64,000 nt of DNA. Origin: Candidatus Cloacimonadota bacterium (GTDB lineage Bacteria; Cloacimonadota; Cloacimonadia; Cloacimonadales; Cloacimonadaceae). The notes under the pieces are model-generated. The model had not been told where the DNA came from, did not search any database, and worked only from the letters and a program-made list of their open reading frames with translations. Below, one piece after another: positions 34,554 through 43,976 of this stretch (its first letter is position 1; the number at the start of each line of letters is the position of its first letter). The translations under genes and the position numbers were made by a program. The stretch lies in contig JAKOXG010000003.1 of NCBI GenBank assembly GCA_029781115.1, positions 1 through 64,000 on the forward strand, in the 5' to 3' direction.

Positions 34554-34585
34554 TTAGCAGTCTGCACGTCAGACTGCTAATTTTA
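34554..34585 (+). terminator. Rho-independent terminator of the M6 protease gene
   Basis: TTAGCAGTCTG and CAGACTGCTAA form a perfect 11-bp stem, extendable to 13, with a 5-base loop, followed by TTTTA. Located 35 bases after the stop. Confidence 0.85.
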
Positions 34586-34588
34586 TGC

Positions 34589-34616
34589 TTGCCTTTCTAA
34601 CAAATCCGATTATCAT
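34589..34616 (+). promoter_or_regulatory. Predicted promoter of the Hsp20 gene
   Basis: TTGCCT (34589-34594), a 16-base spacer, TATCAT (34611-34616). The same layout, TTGCCT-N16-TATCTT, occurs upstream of ribH at 52674-52701. No CIRCE-like inverted repeat is seen. Confidence 0.45.
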
Positions 34617-34660
34617 ATCTACAGAAACAAAACAATAAACCAATATAAGGAGCTGAAACA

Positions 34661-35098
34661 ATGATACTTACACCTTACAGACGTAACCACCCACTACGCA
34701 GAAGTAACATGATCAGCCTCTTCGATGAGTTCTTCAACCGTGCTTTCGAAGAGGAAAGCAATGATGATGCAAACTTCAGAGCCATGGCCATGGACATCAT
34801 GGAACATGAGAAAGAATACGAAATCCTGGCAAACCTGCCCGGGTTCAAGAAAGACAACGTCAAAATATCCATTCACGACAACCAACTGCTGATCGAAGCC
34901 AATGTGGAAAGCAAGAGCGAAGAGCAGGAAGGCACCATGTATCGCTGCGAGCGTTACAGTGGCAACTACCGTCGCAACCTCTTGCTGCCCGACAATGCCG
35001 ATCATGCAAAGATAAGTGCCAAGATGGAAGATGGCATCCTGCGCTTGGTGATCCCCAAGAAGGAGGCCTCTCCCCAAAAGGAAATCGTGATTGAGTAG
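34661..35098 (+). CDS. Hsp20 / alpha-crystallin small heat-shock protein
   Basis: 145 residues. N-terminal arm with RRSNMISLFDEFFNRAF, alpha-crystallin domain at about 45-135 (MDIMEHEKEYEILANLPGF, NVKISIHDNQLLIEA, YRCERYSGNYRRNLLLP, KISAKMEDGILRLVIPKKE). It binds unfolding proteins in the cytosol and passes them to ATP-driven chaperones. AAGGAGCTGAAACA precedes the ATG. Transcribed alone between two terminators. The I-x-I tail motif is not obvious after the domain (KEIVIE). Confidence 0.95.
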   Translation: MILTPYRRNHPLRRSNMISLFDEFFNRAFEEESNDDANFRAMAMDIMEHEKEYEILANLPGFKKDNVKISIHDNQLLIEANVESKSEEQEGTMYRCERYSGNYRRNLLLPDNADHAKISAKMEDGILRLVIPKKEASPQKEIVIE

Positions 35099-35122
35099 CT
35101 CATAACTCTCCCTTATGTGAAC

Positions 35123-35152
35123 AAGCGCACCTCAAGCGGGTGCGCTTTTTTT
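35123..35152 (+). terminator. Rho-independent terminator of hsp20
   Basis: AAGCGCACC and GGTGCGCTT form a 9-bp stem with a 7-base loop and a run of seven T. Confidence 0.88.
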
Positions 35153-35271
35153 GCCTAAATTCCAGGGGACTCCCTGGCAAGAAACTTGGCTCAATCGCAT
35201 CTTTCAAGAGGCATGCTGCAGTGCTTGCCGAGCACAGTTTTGCTTTTGTTTGCAGAAATTGAATTTCTTGC

Positions 35272-35299
35272 TTGACAAAAAAGGCGATGTCTACTTAAT
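35272..35299 (+). promoter_or_regulatory. Predicted promoter of the giant repeat-protein gene
   Basis: TTGACA (35272-35277), 16 bases, CTTAAT (35294-35299). It would give a 5' leader of roughly 125 bases. Confidence 0.4.
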
Positions 35300-35430
35300 T
35301 GGCTTAGCTTGGATTCCAAGCTCAAATGTATAGATTGACCTATGGGTCTCGTGGCACCTTAGCTGGTTTGTGTGCTGCAAAGCCCGTATTCAAACTAAAT
35401 GTTAGATAAACAAAAACAAAGGAGAACCTT

Positions 35431-38400
35431 ATGATGAAACGTCTATCATTACTCCTCGTAGTGATGTTCATGCTTGGTTTGATGGTACCCTCTTTCGCAG
35501 AGACCATCACCATCGGAACAGGCGATCAGACCGCCCGTTATCCAATGGACTTCTTCTGGAAGACATCATTGTATCAATCATTGTACTATCCAGATGAGTT
35601 AGGATTTACAAGCGGAACGATTACTGCGCTCGAGTTTTACAACAACTTCCCCAATGCCCTGACTGGGAAACCCACCAAGATTTGGCTTGGCACTACAAGC
35701 CAACCAAACCTGAGTACCGGTTTCATCCCAGCAAACCAGCTTACCTTGGTCTTTGATGGCATGGTAGACTACCCTGAAGGGGAAAACAACATTTCTATCA
35801 CATTGCAGACGTCCTACACGCACACACCGGGCAACTTGGTGTTGCTGGTGCAACGTCCCATGGACACTGAATATTTCAGTTCTTCAAGCTATTTCAAATG
35901 CCAGACGATCGGCACTGACCGTGCCCGCTATCACAGAGCTGACAGTGGAGAAGTTGATCCCAACAGCCCTCCTGGAGGAACTGCTACGGGTCAATTCCCA
36001 ATGATCAAAATCACCTACACACCTGTTACTATTGTGAATGACCTTGGTGCTATTTCCATTAGCGGAAACACCACACCCACCGCGGGAACTTCTTACAACT
36101 ACACAATCGGCGTCAAAAACAACGGCAGCGCAACTCAAAGCACCTACCAAGTGAAGCTGATGAGCGGCACCACCGAGTTGGCAAGCGTTGCAGGCCCTAC
36201 CCTCACCAGCTTGGAAACCGCAGAAGTTATCATTCCTTGGACTCCCACCACTGCTGGCGCAATGAGCATTTATGGCAAAGTGGTGTTGGCAGGAGATGAA
36301 TTTGAAGTCAACAACGAAACCGCACCTTTAGATCTGATGGTGCAGCCCACAGGCACAAGTGCTGTTACTATCGGTGCAGGTAATGAACTTGCACGCATAC
36401 CCATGGACTTCTACTACAAGAACTCACTCTATCAATGCTTGTACTATCCGGATGAGCTGGGTATCTTGAGCGGAACCATCAACAGTATCGCATTTTACAA
36501 CCAATTCTCATCCAACAGCCCCACCGGTGCCACCAAGATCTGGATGGGCAATACCAACCTCTTGGACCTCAGTGCCGGCTGGATTCCTTCCACAGAGATG
36601 ACGCTGGTATTTGACGGAAACGTCGATTACCCTGCAGGTCAAAACACCATTACCATCGCCTTGCAGACTCCCTTCAACTACACCACCGGAAACCTGGTGA
36701 TGATGGTGCAGCGTCCTACAGACACACAGTGGTGGTCTTCCTCTGACCACTTCAAGTGTCAGACCATTGGCAGCAGCCGTGCTCGTAACTACATGAACGA
36801 CAGCACTGCAAACGATCCTGCCAACCCCACCGGTGGAAGCCTCACTGGTCAATTCCCTCAGACAACATTCTTCTACACCGGCGTTGCTATTCAGAATGAT
36901 CTCGGTGTGCTTTCCCTTACCGGTAACACCACTCCCTCTGTTGGCAATGCTGAAAACTACATTGTCACCGTGAAAAACAACGGAGCAAACACTGAGAACA
37001 CCTATCAGGTAAAACTGATGGCAGGAGATGTTGAGCTCGCAAGCGTGAATGGCCCCGCCATCCAAAGTCAGCAAGTCTTGGAAATCGCTCTTCCATGGAC
37101 TCCCGCTACCGCTGGCGTAGTAGAGCTCTACGGCAAAGTCATCATGACTGGAGACCAGATCGAAACCAACAACCAATCCCTGCCCCTGACTGTTGCTGTC
37201 CAAGCTGCTGGCGTGGTAACTGTGACCGTTGGTGCGGGTGGCTCAAGCGATCGTTATCCCTTCGACTTCTACTGGAAGAACTCCATGTTTGAGACCATCT
37301 ACCAGGCATCTGAGATGAACATTGGTGGCGTGATCACTGGAATCCAGTTCTACAACACATTTACCCAGGACGTTGGCAGCAAGCCCGTCAAGGTCTGGTT
37401 GGCAGAAACTGCTCAGACAGAACTCTCCGCCGGCTTTATCAACGCAACTGAGTTGGATCTGGTATTTGACGGCAATATCGTCTTCCCCAACGGAAGCAAC
37501 GATATCTTTATCCCCATTGATCCACCTTGGGTTTATGGCGGTGGAAACATCGTGATGCTGACCAACCGCGTCATGGACACCCAATATTACAACTCAACCA
37601 ACCACTTCGTTACGCAGTCTGGCCCTGTTACCGGCCGCTCCCGTTATCTCAGAGCCGACTCCACTGAATATGACCCCAACAACCTGACTGCAGGTACCGT
37701 TACAGACGCATTCCCCAAGACCACCTTCTTCGTGGTAACTGAAGGAATGGGTGCCTTGAACGGAACCGTCTACGGCCCCGCTAACACTCCCATCGAAGGA
37801 GCTACCGTGTCCGTCGCCAACAGCTCTCTGGTTTACACTACCGGTGCTGACGGAACCTACAGCTTCCCCTACATTTATGAGGGAGCCCAGACTATATCTG
37901 CCACCAAACATGGCTACACCGTGGACACCCACACCGTGACCATCGTGGAAGATCAGACCACTACCCAAAACTTCAATATCACCCTGCTGCCTCAGGTGAC
38001 AGTGACTGGGCGCATCGTAGGAAGCGACCAACCCACCGTGGGTCTCGCTGATGCTACCATTTCCCTCAGCGGTTATGAGCCCTACAGCGCCACCACCAAC
38101 GCCCAAGGCCAGTTTACCATCCCCAACGTCTTTGCCAGCCAGACATATCAATATGTGGCAGTTGCTACTGGTTACCAAGTGGCAACCGGTGAAGCAGTGG
38201 TTGGCACAACCGATCTCAACATGGGCGATATCACCGTAAACGAAGTTGCATTCCCTCCATTTAACGTGGTCGCAGTTGAGAACGACGCAGCAACCCAAGT
38301 TGCCGTAACCTGGGAAGCTCCGGATCCAAACGCCATCACCATTACCGAAGGCTTTGAAGACGAGACCTTCCCTCCCACAGATTGGAGCCAGGTCATCAAC

Positions 38401-41400
38401 GACACAGCCACTGGTGGTTTCGATGTGCCCTGTTCCTGGGCTCGCATTGGAACCGTTGCCCTTGATCCTCCAGTCTCAGCACCAGAAGGCGATTGGCATG
38501 CCGGTATGTGGTGGTCATACAACGATCAAGACGAGTGGCTGATCACACCTCAGTTTGCCTGTCCTCCCAATGCCGCACTCACCTTTGACACCTATGCCTT
38601 CTATGGAAGCACACAAAACGAGCACTACTATGTCAAAGTGAGCACCGACAACGGAGCCACCTGGACCGTCCTTTGGGACGCCTCAACCCTCACCGGTGGA
38701 TGGAACAACTACAATGTCCCTGTCAGCATCCCCTTGACTGATTACACCGGACAGCAGATCAAGCTGGCTTGGCACGCTCTGAGCGCACCCGGCGGATTGT
38801 ATTATGTCTGGTTTATCGATAACGTCAACATCGGCAACCCCGATATGACCATCAAGTTCAATAGCAGCGACCTCACCGTCAAGAGTCTCTCAAAGACAGA
38901 CAACCGCAGCTATGCAATGAACCAAACCGGCGCCATGCTTCCCACCAGCAAAGCCAAGATGTTGAACCCTGACATCGTGGAAGGAAGCCTCAACGTCCCT
39001 GAAACCCGTAACAACGATCGCGTGATGACGGGCTACAGAGTCTGGCGCTTGCTCCAAGGACAAGAGAACAACGAAGCTGAATGGACTTCTCTGACACCCT
39101 CAAATATCACAGCTACAAACTACACTGACACCGCCTGGCAACCTCTGCCCTCCGGTGTTTATAAATTCGCAGTTAAAGCTGCTTACACAAACAACGTATA
39201 TTCCGCCCCCGCCTTCTCTAACGAGATTCACAAAGGCATGATGGGAACACTGACCGGAACCGTTACTGATTTTGGCACAAACCAGCCAGTCGAAGGTGCA
39301 GTCATCACCGCTGGCGAATACAGTGGAACCAGTAACGCCCAAGGCGTATTCAGCTTCAGAGTCTATGCTGGAACATATGATGTTACCTGCTTCAAGGCTG
39401 AATATCAAGTCGCAGTCGAAACCGGAGTGGTAATAGTCGGAACACAAACAACTACTCAGAACTTTGTGCTCACCGAAATTGCCTTCCCTCCATATGGCGT
39501 AGAGGCTGTTGAAAACGACGCAGCAACCCAAGTTGCCGTAACTTGGCAAACTCCCGATCCAAGCGCCATCGCCATTACCGAAGGCTTTGAAGATGAGACC
39601 TTCCCTCCCACAGATTGGAGCCAGGTCATCAACGACACAGCCACTGGTGGTTTCGATGTGCCCTGTTCCTGGGCTCGCATTGGAACCGTTGCCCTTGATC
39701 CTCCAGTCTCAGCACCAGAAGGCGATTGGCATGCCGGTATGTGGTGGTCATACAACACTCAAGACGAGTGGCTGATCACACCTCAGTTTGCCTGTCCTCC
39801 CAATGCCGCACTCACCTTTGACACCTATGCCTTTTATGGAAGTACACAAAACGAGCACTACTATGTCAAAGTGAGCACCGACAACGGAGCCACCTGGACC
39901 GTCCTTTGGGACGCCTCAGCCCTCACCGGTGGATGGAACCACTACGATGCCCCAGTCAGCATCCCCTTGGCTGATTACACCGGACAGCAGATCAAGCTGG
40001 CTTGGCACGCTCTGAGCGCACCCGGTGGATTGTATTATGTCTGGTTTATCGATAACGTCAACATTGGCAACCCCGATGTGACCATCAAGTTCAATAGCAG
40101 CGACCTCACAATCAGAAGTCTGTCAAAACCGGAAAGCCGCAGCTATGCAATGAACCAAACCGGCACCATGCTTCCCACCAGCAAAGCCAAGATGTTGAAC
40201 CCTGACATCGAGGAAGGAAGCCTCAACATCCCCGAGACCCGTAGCAACGATCGCGTGATTATCGGCTACAGAGTCTGGCGCTTGCTCCAAGGACAAGAGA
40301 ACAACGAATCCACCTGGACTTCTCTGACCTCTTCAAATATCACAGCTACAAACTACACAGATACCGCTTGGCAACCTCTGCCCTCCGGTATTTACAAATA
40401 TGCAGTTAAAGCTGTTTATACAAACAACGTATTCTCTATCCCCGCCTTCTCCAACGAGATCCACAAAGGCATGATGGGAACCCTTAACGGAACAGTCACC
40501 GAATTCGGTACAAACCTGCCCATCGCTGATGCGGTCGTCACCGCTGGAGAATATAGCGGAACCACCAACGCACAAGGCCAGTATAGCTTCAGAGTATATG
40601 CTGGAACCTACAACGTCACCTGCACCAAACCCAATTATCAACCTGCCAGCCAAGCTGGTGTGGTGATAGTCGGAACGCAGATCACTACTCAGGACTTTGT
40701 GCTCACCGAACTGACCAATCCACCCGTTGGCGTGGTTTCTGAAATTGCCCCTGACAACGAAGCCGTCAACATCACCTGGAACGAACCCGGAGCTGGTGGA
40801 GTGGGCTTTGAAGAAGGCTTTGAAGCCGAAACCTTCCCGCCCACAGATTGGAGTCAGATCATCAACGACACAGCCACCGGCGGTTTCGATGTACCCTGCT
40901 CATGGGCACGCATTGGAACCATTGGCCTTAATCCTCCCGTCGCAGCACCTGAGGGTCAGTGGCATGCCGGAATGTGGTGGTCATACAACACCCAAGATGA
41001 ATGGCTGATCACTCCTGAATTCAACTGCCCCTACGATGGCCAGCTTTCCTTCAATTCATACGTATTCCTGGGAAGCCAACACAACGAGCACTACTATGTA
41101 AAAGTAAGCACGGACGACGGTAACACCTGGAACGTCCTTTGGGATGCCTCGACCATCATGACTGGAGACTGGAGCGACTACAACATTCCATTCACCGTAT
41201 CCCTGGCAGATTATGCCGGACAATCAATCAAGCTGGCTTTCCACGCTCTGAGCGCACCCGGCGGATTGTATTATGTCTGGTTTGTCGACAACGTAATCGT
41301 CGGCAGCCCCACCAAAACCATCACATTCAATATCGATGACTTCGCAACCAGAAGCGGTGTCCAACGTGCAGATGCCGGCATGACCAGAACCATGCCCACC

Positions 41401-42738
41401 AAGGCTGACGAAGGCAACCGTGCCCTTATCGGCTACAAGGTCTGGCGCTTGATGCAAGGACAGGAGACCAACGAGTCCTCATGGACTTCTCTCACTCCCG
41501 AACCAATCAACGCTACTGCATATCAGGACTTCGACTGGACCACAATTCCCGATGGAACCTACAAATGGGCTGTGAAAGCTATCTACACCGGTGGAGCCAC
41601 CTCCCCCGCAGCTCTTTCCAACCCTCAGATCAGGATCTCTCAGATCGGAACCGTGGCCGGACTGGTTCTTAACCTTGAAAACGCAGCCGTCGCTGGTGCA
41701 ACAATCACCTGTGCTGGTGTCACCGCTACCTCAAACAGTATCGGTGCCTATGTCATGCAGGTGCCTGCCGGTACTTACACCGTGACCGCTTCACACCCGA
41801 ACTACATCCCATCAGTCAAGGAAGTGACTGTGGTTCACCAGCAAACAAGCACGGTGAACTTTGTCCTGAGCCCTGTTGTGGAAATCTTTGCGGATGGATT
41901 TGAGGGTCATGATGACTTCTCAATCAACTTTGCCCCCTGGACACTCGTGGACGTGGATCAATCCACAACCTACGGTTTCCAAGATGGTCAAGGCAATCCC
42001 ATCCAATTCCCCCACACCGGTGAAGCACAAGCGTTCATCATCTTCAACGGTAGCGCAACAGTTCCTCCGATGAATGTGCCCGCCCATGGCGGAGACAAGT
42101 TCGCAGCCTGTATCGCCGCAACACAACCCCCGAACAACGACTGGATGATCACTCCTCAATTGGAGAACGCAACCGCCATCGAGTTCTGGGCAGCAGCAAT
42201 CTCAGGCGGCTATACGGAGAAATTCAACGTAGCCGTTTCCACCACAGGAACCGACCCTGCAGACTTCACAGTCATCAGTGGAACTACTCCTGTCGTGCCC
42301 ACGACCAACTGGACCAAATACACCTATGATCTGGGCTCCTACATCGGAACCCCCATCTACGTGGGAATCCAGTGCGTCTCCAACAACGCATTCATGTTCA
42401 TGGTTGACGATGTGAGAGTGACTGGCGGAACAGACGAAGACGATCCCGTCATCCCTGTCTTCACCACCACTCTGAACAACAACTATCCCAACCCCTTCAA
42501 CCCCGAGACCACGATCTCTTACAGCCTGAGCGAAAGCCAGAACGTGAAGATCGAGATCTACAACGTCAGAGGACAGCTCGTCCGCACCCTCGTGAATGAA
42601 AACAAGGCTGCCGGAAACCACAAAGTGGTCTGGACTGGCGTTGACAACAACAACCGTTCTGTATCCAGCGGAATCTACTACTACAAGATGACCGCCGGTA
42701 AATACAGCAGCTCCAAGAAGATGGTTCTGATGAAGTAA
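35431..42738 (+). CDS. Giant secreted multi-repeat adhesin-like protein with type IX sorting domain
   Basis: 2435 residues. Signal peptide 1-~23. Three related N-terminal units start near residues 25, 311 and 597 (pattern YPMDFFWKTSLYQ). Carboxypeptidase-regulatory/Cna-B-like domains start near 774, 856, 1273, 1684 and 2074 (GTVYGPANTPIEGATV type). Three long units start near 970, 1380 and 1791 with a choice-of-anchor-J/cleaved-adhesin domain (EGFEDETFPPTDWSQ) followed by a WRLLQGQEN segment. A fourth, divergent J domain starts near 2151. The sorting domain begins near 2345 (YPNPFNPETTISYSL, VRGQLVRTL). The long units repeat with a period of 1233 bases. Likely surface-displayed and binding matrix or carbohydrate. 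AAAGGAGAACCTT precedes ATGATG. It has its own promoter and terminator. Confidence 0.9.
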   Translation: MMKRLSLLLVVMFMLGLMVPSFAETITIGTGDQTARYPMDFFWKTSLYQSLYYPDELGFTSGTITALEFYNNFPNALTGKPTKIWLGTTSQPNLSTGFIPANQLTLVFDGMVDYPEGENNISITLQTSYTHTPGNLVLLVQRPMDTEYFSSSSYFKCQTIGTDRARYHRADSGEVDPNSPPGGTATGQFPMIKITYTPVTIVNDLGAISISGNTTPTAGTSYNYTIGVKNNGSATQSTYQVKLMSGTTELASVAGPTLTSLETAEVIIPWTPTTAGAMSIYGKVVLAGDEFEVNNETAPLDLMVQPTGTSAVTIGAGNELARIPMDFYYKNSLYQCLYYPDELGILSGTINSIAFYNQFSSNSPTGATKIWMGNTNLLDLSAGWIPSTEMTLVFDGNVDYPAGQNTITIALQTPFNYTTGNLVMMVQRPTDTQWWSSSDHFKCQTIGSSRARNYMNDSTANDPANPTGGSLTGQFPQTTFFYTGVAIQNDLGVLSLTGNTTPSVGNAENYIVTVKNNGANTENTYQVKLMAGDVELASVNGPAIQSQQVLEIALPWTPATAGVVELYGKVIMTGDQIETNNQSLPLTVAVQAAGVVTVTVGAGGSSDRYPFDFYWKNSMFETIYQASEMNIGGVITGIQFYNTFTQDVGSKPVKVWLAETAQTELSAGFINATELDLVFDGNIVFPNGSNDIFIPIDPPWVYGGGNIVMLTNRVMDTQYYNSTNHFVTQSGPVTGRSRYLRADSTEYDPNNLTAGTVTDAFPKTTFFVVTEGMGALNGTVYGPANTPIEGATVSVANSSLVYTTGADGTYSFPYIYEGAQTISATKHGYTVDTHTVTIVEDQTTTQNFNITLLPQVTVTGRIVGSDQPTVGLADATISLSGYEPYSATTNAQGQFTIPNVFASQTYQYVAVATGYQVATGEAVVGTTDLNMGDITVNEVAFPPFNVVAVENDAATQVAVTWEAPDPNAITITEGFEDETFPPTDWSQVINDTATGGFDVPCSWARIGTVALDPPVSAPEGDWHAGMWWSYNDQDEWLITPQFACPPNAALTFDTYAFYGSTQNEHYYVKVSTDNGATWTVLWDASTLTGGWNNYNVPVSIPLTDYTGQQIKLAWHALSAPGGLYYVWFIDNVNIGNPDMTIKFNSSDLTVKSLSKTDNRSYAMNQTGAMLPTSKAKMLNPDIVEGSLNVPETRNNDRVMTGYRVWRLLQGQENNEAEWTSLTPSNITATNYTDTAWQPLPSGVYKFAVKAAYTNNVYSAPAFSNEIHKGMMGTLTGTVTDFGTNQPVEGAVITAGEYSGTSNAQGVFSFRVYAGTYDVTCFKAEYQVAVETGVVIVGTQTTTQNFVLTEIAFPPYGVEAVENDAATQVAVTWQTPDPSAIAITEGFEDETFPPTDWSQVINDTATGGFDVPCSWARIGTVALDPPVSAPEGDWHAGMWWSYNTQDEWLITPQFACPPNAALTFDTYAFYGSTQNEHYYVKVSTDNGATWTVLWDASALTGGWNHYDAPVSIPLADYTGQQIKLAWHALSAPGGLYYVWFIDNVNIGNPDVTIKFNSSDLTIRSLSKPESRSYAMNQTGTMLPTSKAKMLNPDIEEGSLNIPETRSNDRVIIGYRVWRLLQGQENNESTWTSLTSSNITATNYTDTAWQPLPSGIYKYAVKAVYTNNVFSIPAFSNEIHKGMMGTLNGTVTEFGTNLPIADAVVTAGEYSGTTNAQGQYSFRVYAGTYNVTCTKPNYQPASQAGVVIVGTQITTQDFVLTELTNPPVGVVSEIAPDNEAVNITWNEPGAGGVGFEEGFEAETFPPTDWSQIINDTATGGFDVPCSWARIGTIGLNPPVAAPEGQWHAGMWWSYNTQDEWLITPEFNCPYDGQLSFNSYVFLGSQHNEHYYVKVSTDDGNTWNVLWDASTIMTGDWSDYNIPFTVSLADYAGQSIKLAFHALSAPGGLYYVWFVDNVIVGSPTKTITFNIDDFATRSGVQRADAGMTRTMPTKADEGNRALIGYKVWRLMQGQETNESSWTSLTPEPINATAYQDFDWTTIPDGTYKWAVKAIYTGGATSPAALSNPQIRISQIGTVAGLVLNLENAAVAGATITCAGVTATSNSIGAYVMQVPAGTYTVTASHPNYIPSVKEVTVVHQQTSTVNFVLSPVVEIFADGFEGHDDFSINFAPWTLVDVDQSTTYGFQDGQGNPIQFPHTGEAQAFIIFNGSATVPPMNVPAHGGDKFAACIAATQPPNNDWMITPQLENATAIEFWAAAISGGYTEKFNVAVSTTGTDPADFTVISGTTPVVPTTNWTKYTYDLGSYIGTPIYVGIQCVSNNAFMFMVDDVRVTGGTDEDDPVIPVFTTTLNNNYPNPFNPETTISYSLSESQNVKIEIYNVRGQLVRTLVNENKAAGNHKVVWTGVDNNNRSVSSGIYYYKMTAGKYSSSKKMVLMK
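38342..41640 (+). repeat. Three tandem ~1233-bp intragenic repeats
   Basis: Units begin near 38342, 39575 and 40808. Between units 1 and 2, 162 consecutive bases (38362-38523 against 39595-39756) are identical, including all third codon positions, and much of the next 350 bases differ at only a few sites. Unit 3 is clearly more diverged. This points to recent duplication or gene conversion between units 1 and 2. Confidence 0.85.
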
Positions 42739-42768
42739 TCGGCTTCCAAAGAGCTGAATAAATCTCAA

Positions 42769-42800
42769 AGCCCCGCGGGTATATCCTGCGGGGCTTTTTA
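42769..42800 (+). terminator. Rho-independent terminator of the giant repeat-protein gene
   Basis: AGCCCCGCGGG and CCTGCGGGGCT pair over 11 positions with one mismatch and a 5-base loop, followed by TTTTA. Confidence 0.88.
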
Positions 42801-42896
42801 GGTTCCTAGGTTTTAGGTGTTAGATGTTAGGTGTTAGGGCTGACGCAGGTTTCGGAGCTTAGTGTGTTTTCTCGGGAAGCGAGATCATGTGAGGTT

Positions 42897-42916
42897 GGTC
42901 GGTTCAGCGACCGACC
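42897..42916. repeat. Hairpin repeat GGTCGGT-N6-ACCGACC
   Basis: Perfect 7-bp arms with a 6-base loop and the flank CTACAAGAG, as at 60948-60975. It belongs to the same family as 836-855, 1547-1566, 22525-22544 and 60979-60998. Confidence 0.65.
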
Positions 42917-43006
42917 CTACAAGAGCACACGCATCTCTGAAACCAGCGCAGCGACTCACAACTCACAACTCACAACTGGACGACGCAGTCGGCCTTGGCG
43001 CCACCC

Positions 43007-43231
43007 TAAAATCAATAATTGACCCTTGAATATAAAACAGCAACATAAAACCGCCTGCATCTACCCCTCTCAAATGCCGATTCCATGCGGGCTCCCAACC
43101 CCGCCCTTACTACCCTCCTGCTCCTCGAGTAAGTAAGCAGTAGAAAATCAGGCAGTTAGGAGGCAGAGCCAAGGGGAGCAAAAAAGAGGTTTCGGGAGGT
43201 GGTCAACCGGGGCTGAAAGTCAAATGTTTCG
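43007..43231 (+). repeat. Interspersed ~225-bp element, copy C
   Basis: Same orientation as copy A. Ends AAAATCAATAATTGAC and GAAAGTCAAATGTTTCG. The core with CCGATTCCATGCGGG, CTCGAG (43124-43129) and CAGGCAGTTAGGAGGCAGAG is kept; the region between left end and core differs from A and B. Confidence 0.7.
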
Positions 43232-43242
43232 CAAACCTCCGG

Positions 43243-43270
43243 TTGTTGCAAACAAAATAAGGCTGATAAT
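43243..43270 (+). promoter_or_regulatory. Weak promoter-like site upstream of efp
   Basis: TTGTTG, 16 bases, GATAAT preceded by TG. It lies just right of repeat copy C, so the repeat insertion bounds the efp upstream region. Confidence 0.3.
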
Positions 43271-43376
43271 GCGCAGTGATTTTGGGATGCCTGGGAGATC
43301 TCCAAAATACTTCTTGCCAAAAAAGCCTGTGTCAAAATCATGGTATCTCAAGTCTAAATATCTGAGGTAAAGATTT

Positions 43377-43940
43377 ATGGCTAAGATAGCCGATATAAGA
43401 AACGGAATGGTCATCGACTTTAGAGACGAGCTCTTTGAAGTGGTGGAATTTCTGCATGTAAAACCCGGTAAAGGCCCGGCTTTCATGAACACCAAGCTGC
43501 GCAACATCCGCACCGGCAAGGTGTTGGAAGTCACCATGCGTGACAGCGATACCTTCAGCGAGGTTCGCATCGAGCGCCTGAAGATGGAATACCTTTACCA
43601 CGACGGCCAGTTCTATGTTCTCATGGACGTGGAGACCTTTGAGCAGATTCACGTAGACTCAGAAGTGATCGGCGACAAGGCACAGTTTATGATGGAGAAC
43701 ATGGAAGTGACGATGGTGCGCACTCCGGATGGCGAGATTATCGACATCGAGCTGCCGCTCACCGTGATTCAGACGATCGCCGAATGTGAACCCAACGTCA
43801 AAGGAAACACCGCTTCCGGTGGGGGTAAAACCGCCTTTACGGAGACAGGCCTGCGCCTGACGGTTCCCTTCTTTGTGGAAGCCGGTGAGAAAGTAAAGAT
43901 AGATACCCGCAACGGTGAATACATCGAGCGGGCCAATTAA
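43377..43940 (+). CDS. efp: Translation elongation factor P
   Basis: 187 residues, the normal length of three beta-barrel domains. It relieves ribosome stalling at polyproline. The loop lysine is K32 in VKPGKGPAF, so the site of post-translational modification is present; no EpmA/EpmB or YmfI gene lies in the window, so the modification type is open. Other blocks: TGKVLEVTMRDSD, MDVETFEQIHV, and the family-typical C-terminal GLRLTVPFFVEAGEKVKIDTRNGEYIERAN in short form (VPFFVEAGEKVKIDT). The start is preceded by TGAGGTAAAGATTT. It is followed at 36 bases by a small zinc-finger gene. Confidence 0.96.
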   Translation: MAKIADIRNGMVIDFRDELFEVVEFLHVKPGKGPAFMNTKLRNIRTGKVLEVTMRDSDTFSEVRIERLKMEYLYHDGQFYVLMDVETFEQIHVDSEVIGDKAQFMMENMEVTMVRTPDGEIIDIELPLTVIQTIAECEPNVKGNTASGGGKTAFTETGLRLTVPFFVEAGEKVKIDTRNGEYIERAN

Positions 43941-43976
43941 GCAAACAATAATAAAGACATACGATAAGAGGAAACA

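Larger units (their letters stand above)
35099..35430. other. 332-bp spacer with terminator and promoter-like site
   Basis: Holds the Hsp20 terminator and a TTGACA-led promoter. A 60-codon plus-strand frame at 35151-35333 starts in the terminator and has no ribosome site, so I do not call it. None of the interspersed repeats occurs here. Confidence 0.6.
42739..43376. other. 638-bp spacer with terminator, hairpin and copy C of the ~225-bp element
   Basis: Contains the terminator at 42769, composite CTAACACC repeats on both strands (42799-42862, 42929-42978; the second with ACTCACA units), a GGTCGGT/ACCGACC hairpin (42897-42916), copy C of the ~225-bp element and a weak promoter-like site at 43243-43270. 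No gene is supported. Confidence 0.65.

Noticed and set aside
35151-35333. 60-codon plus-strand frame after hsp20
   Set aside because: Its start lies in the terminator tail and there is no ribosome site.
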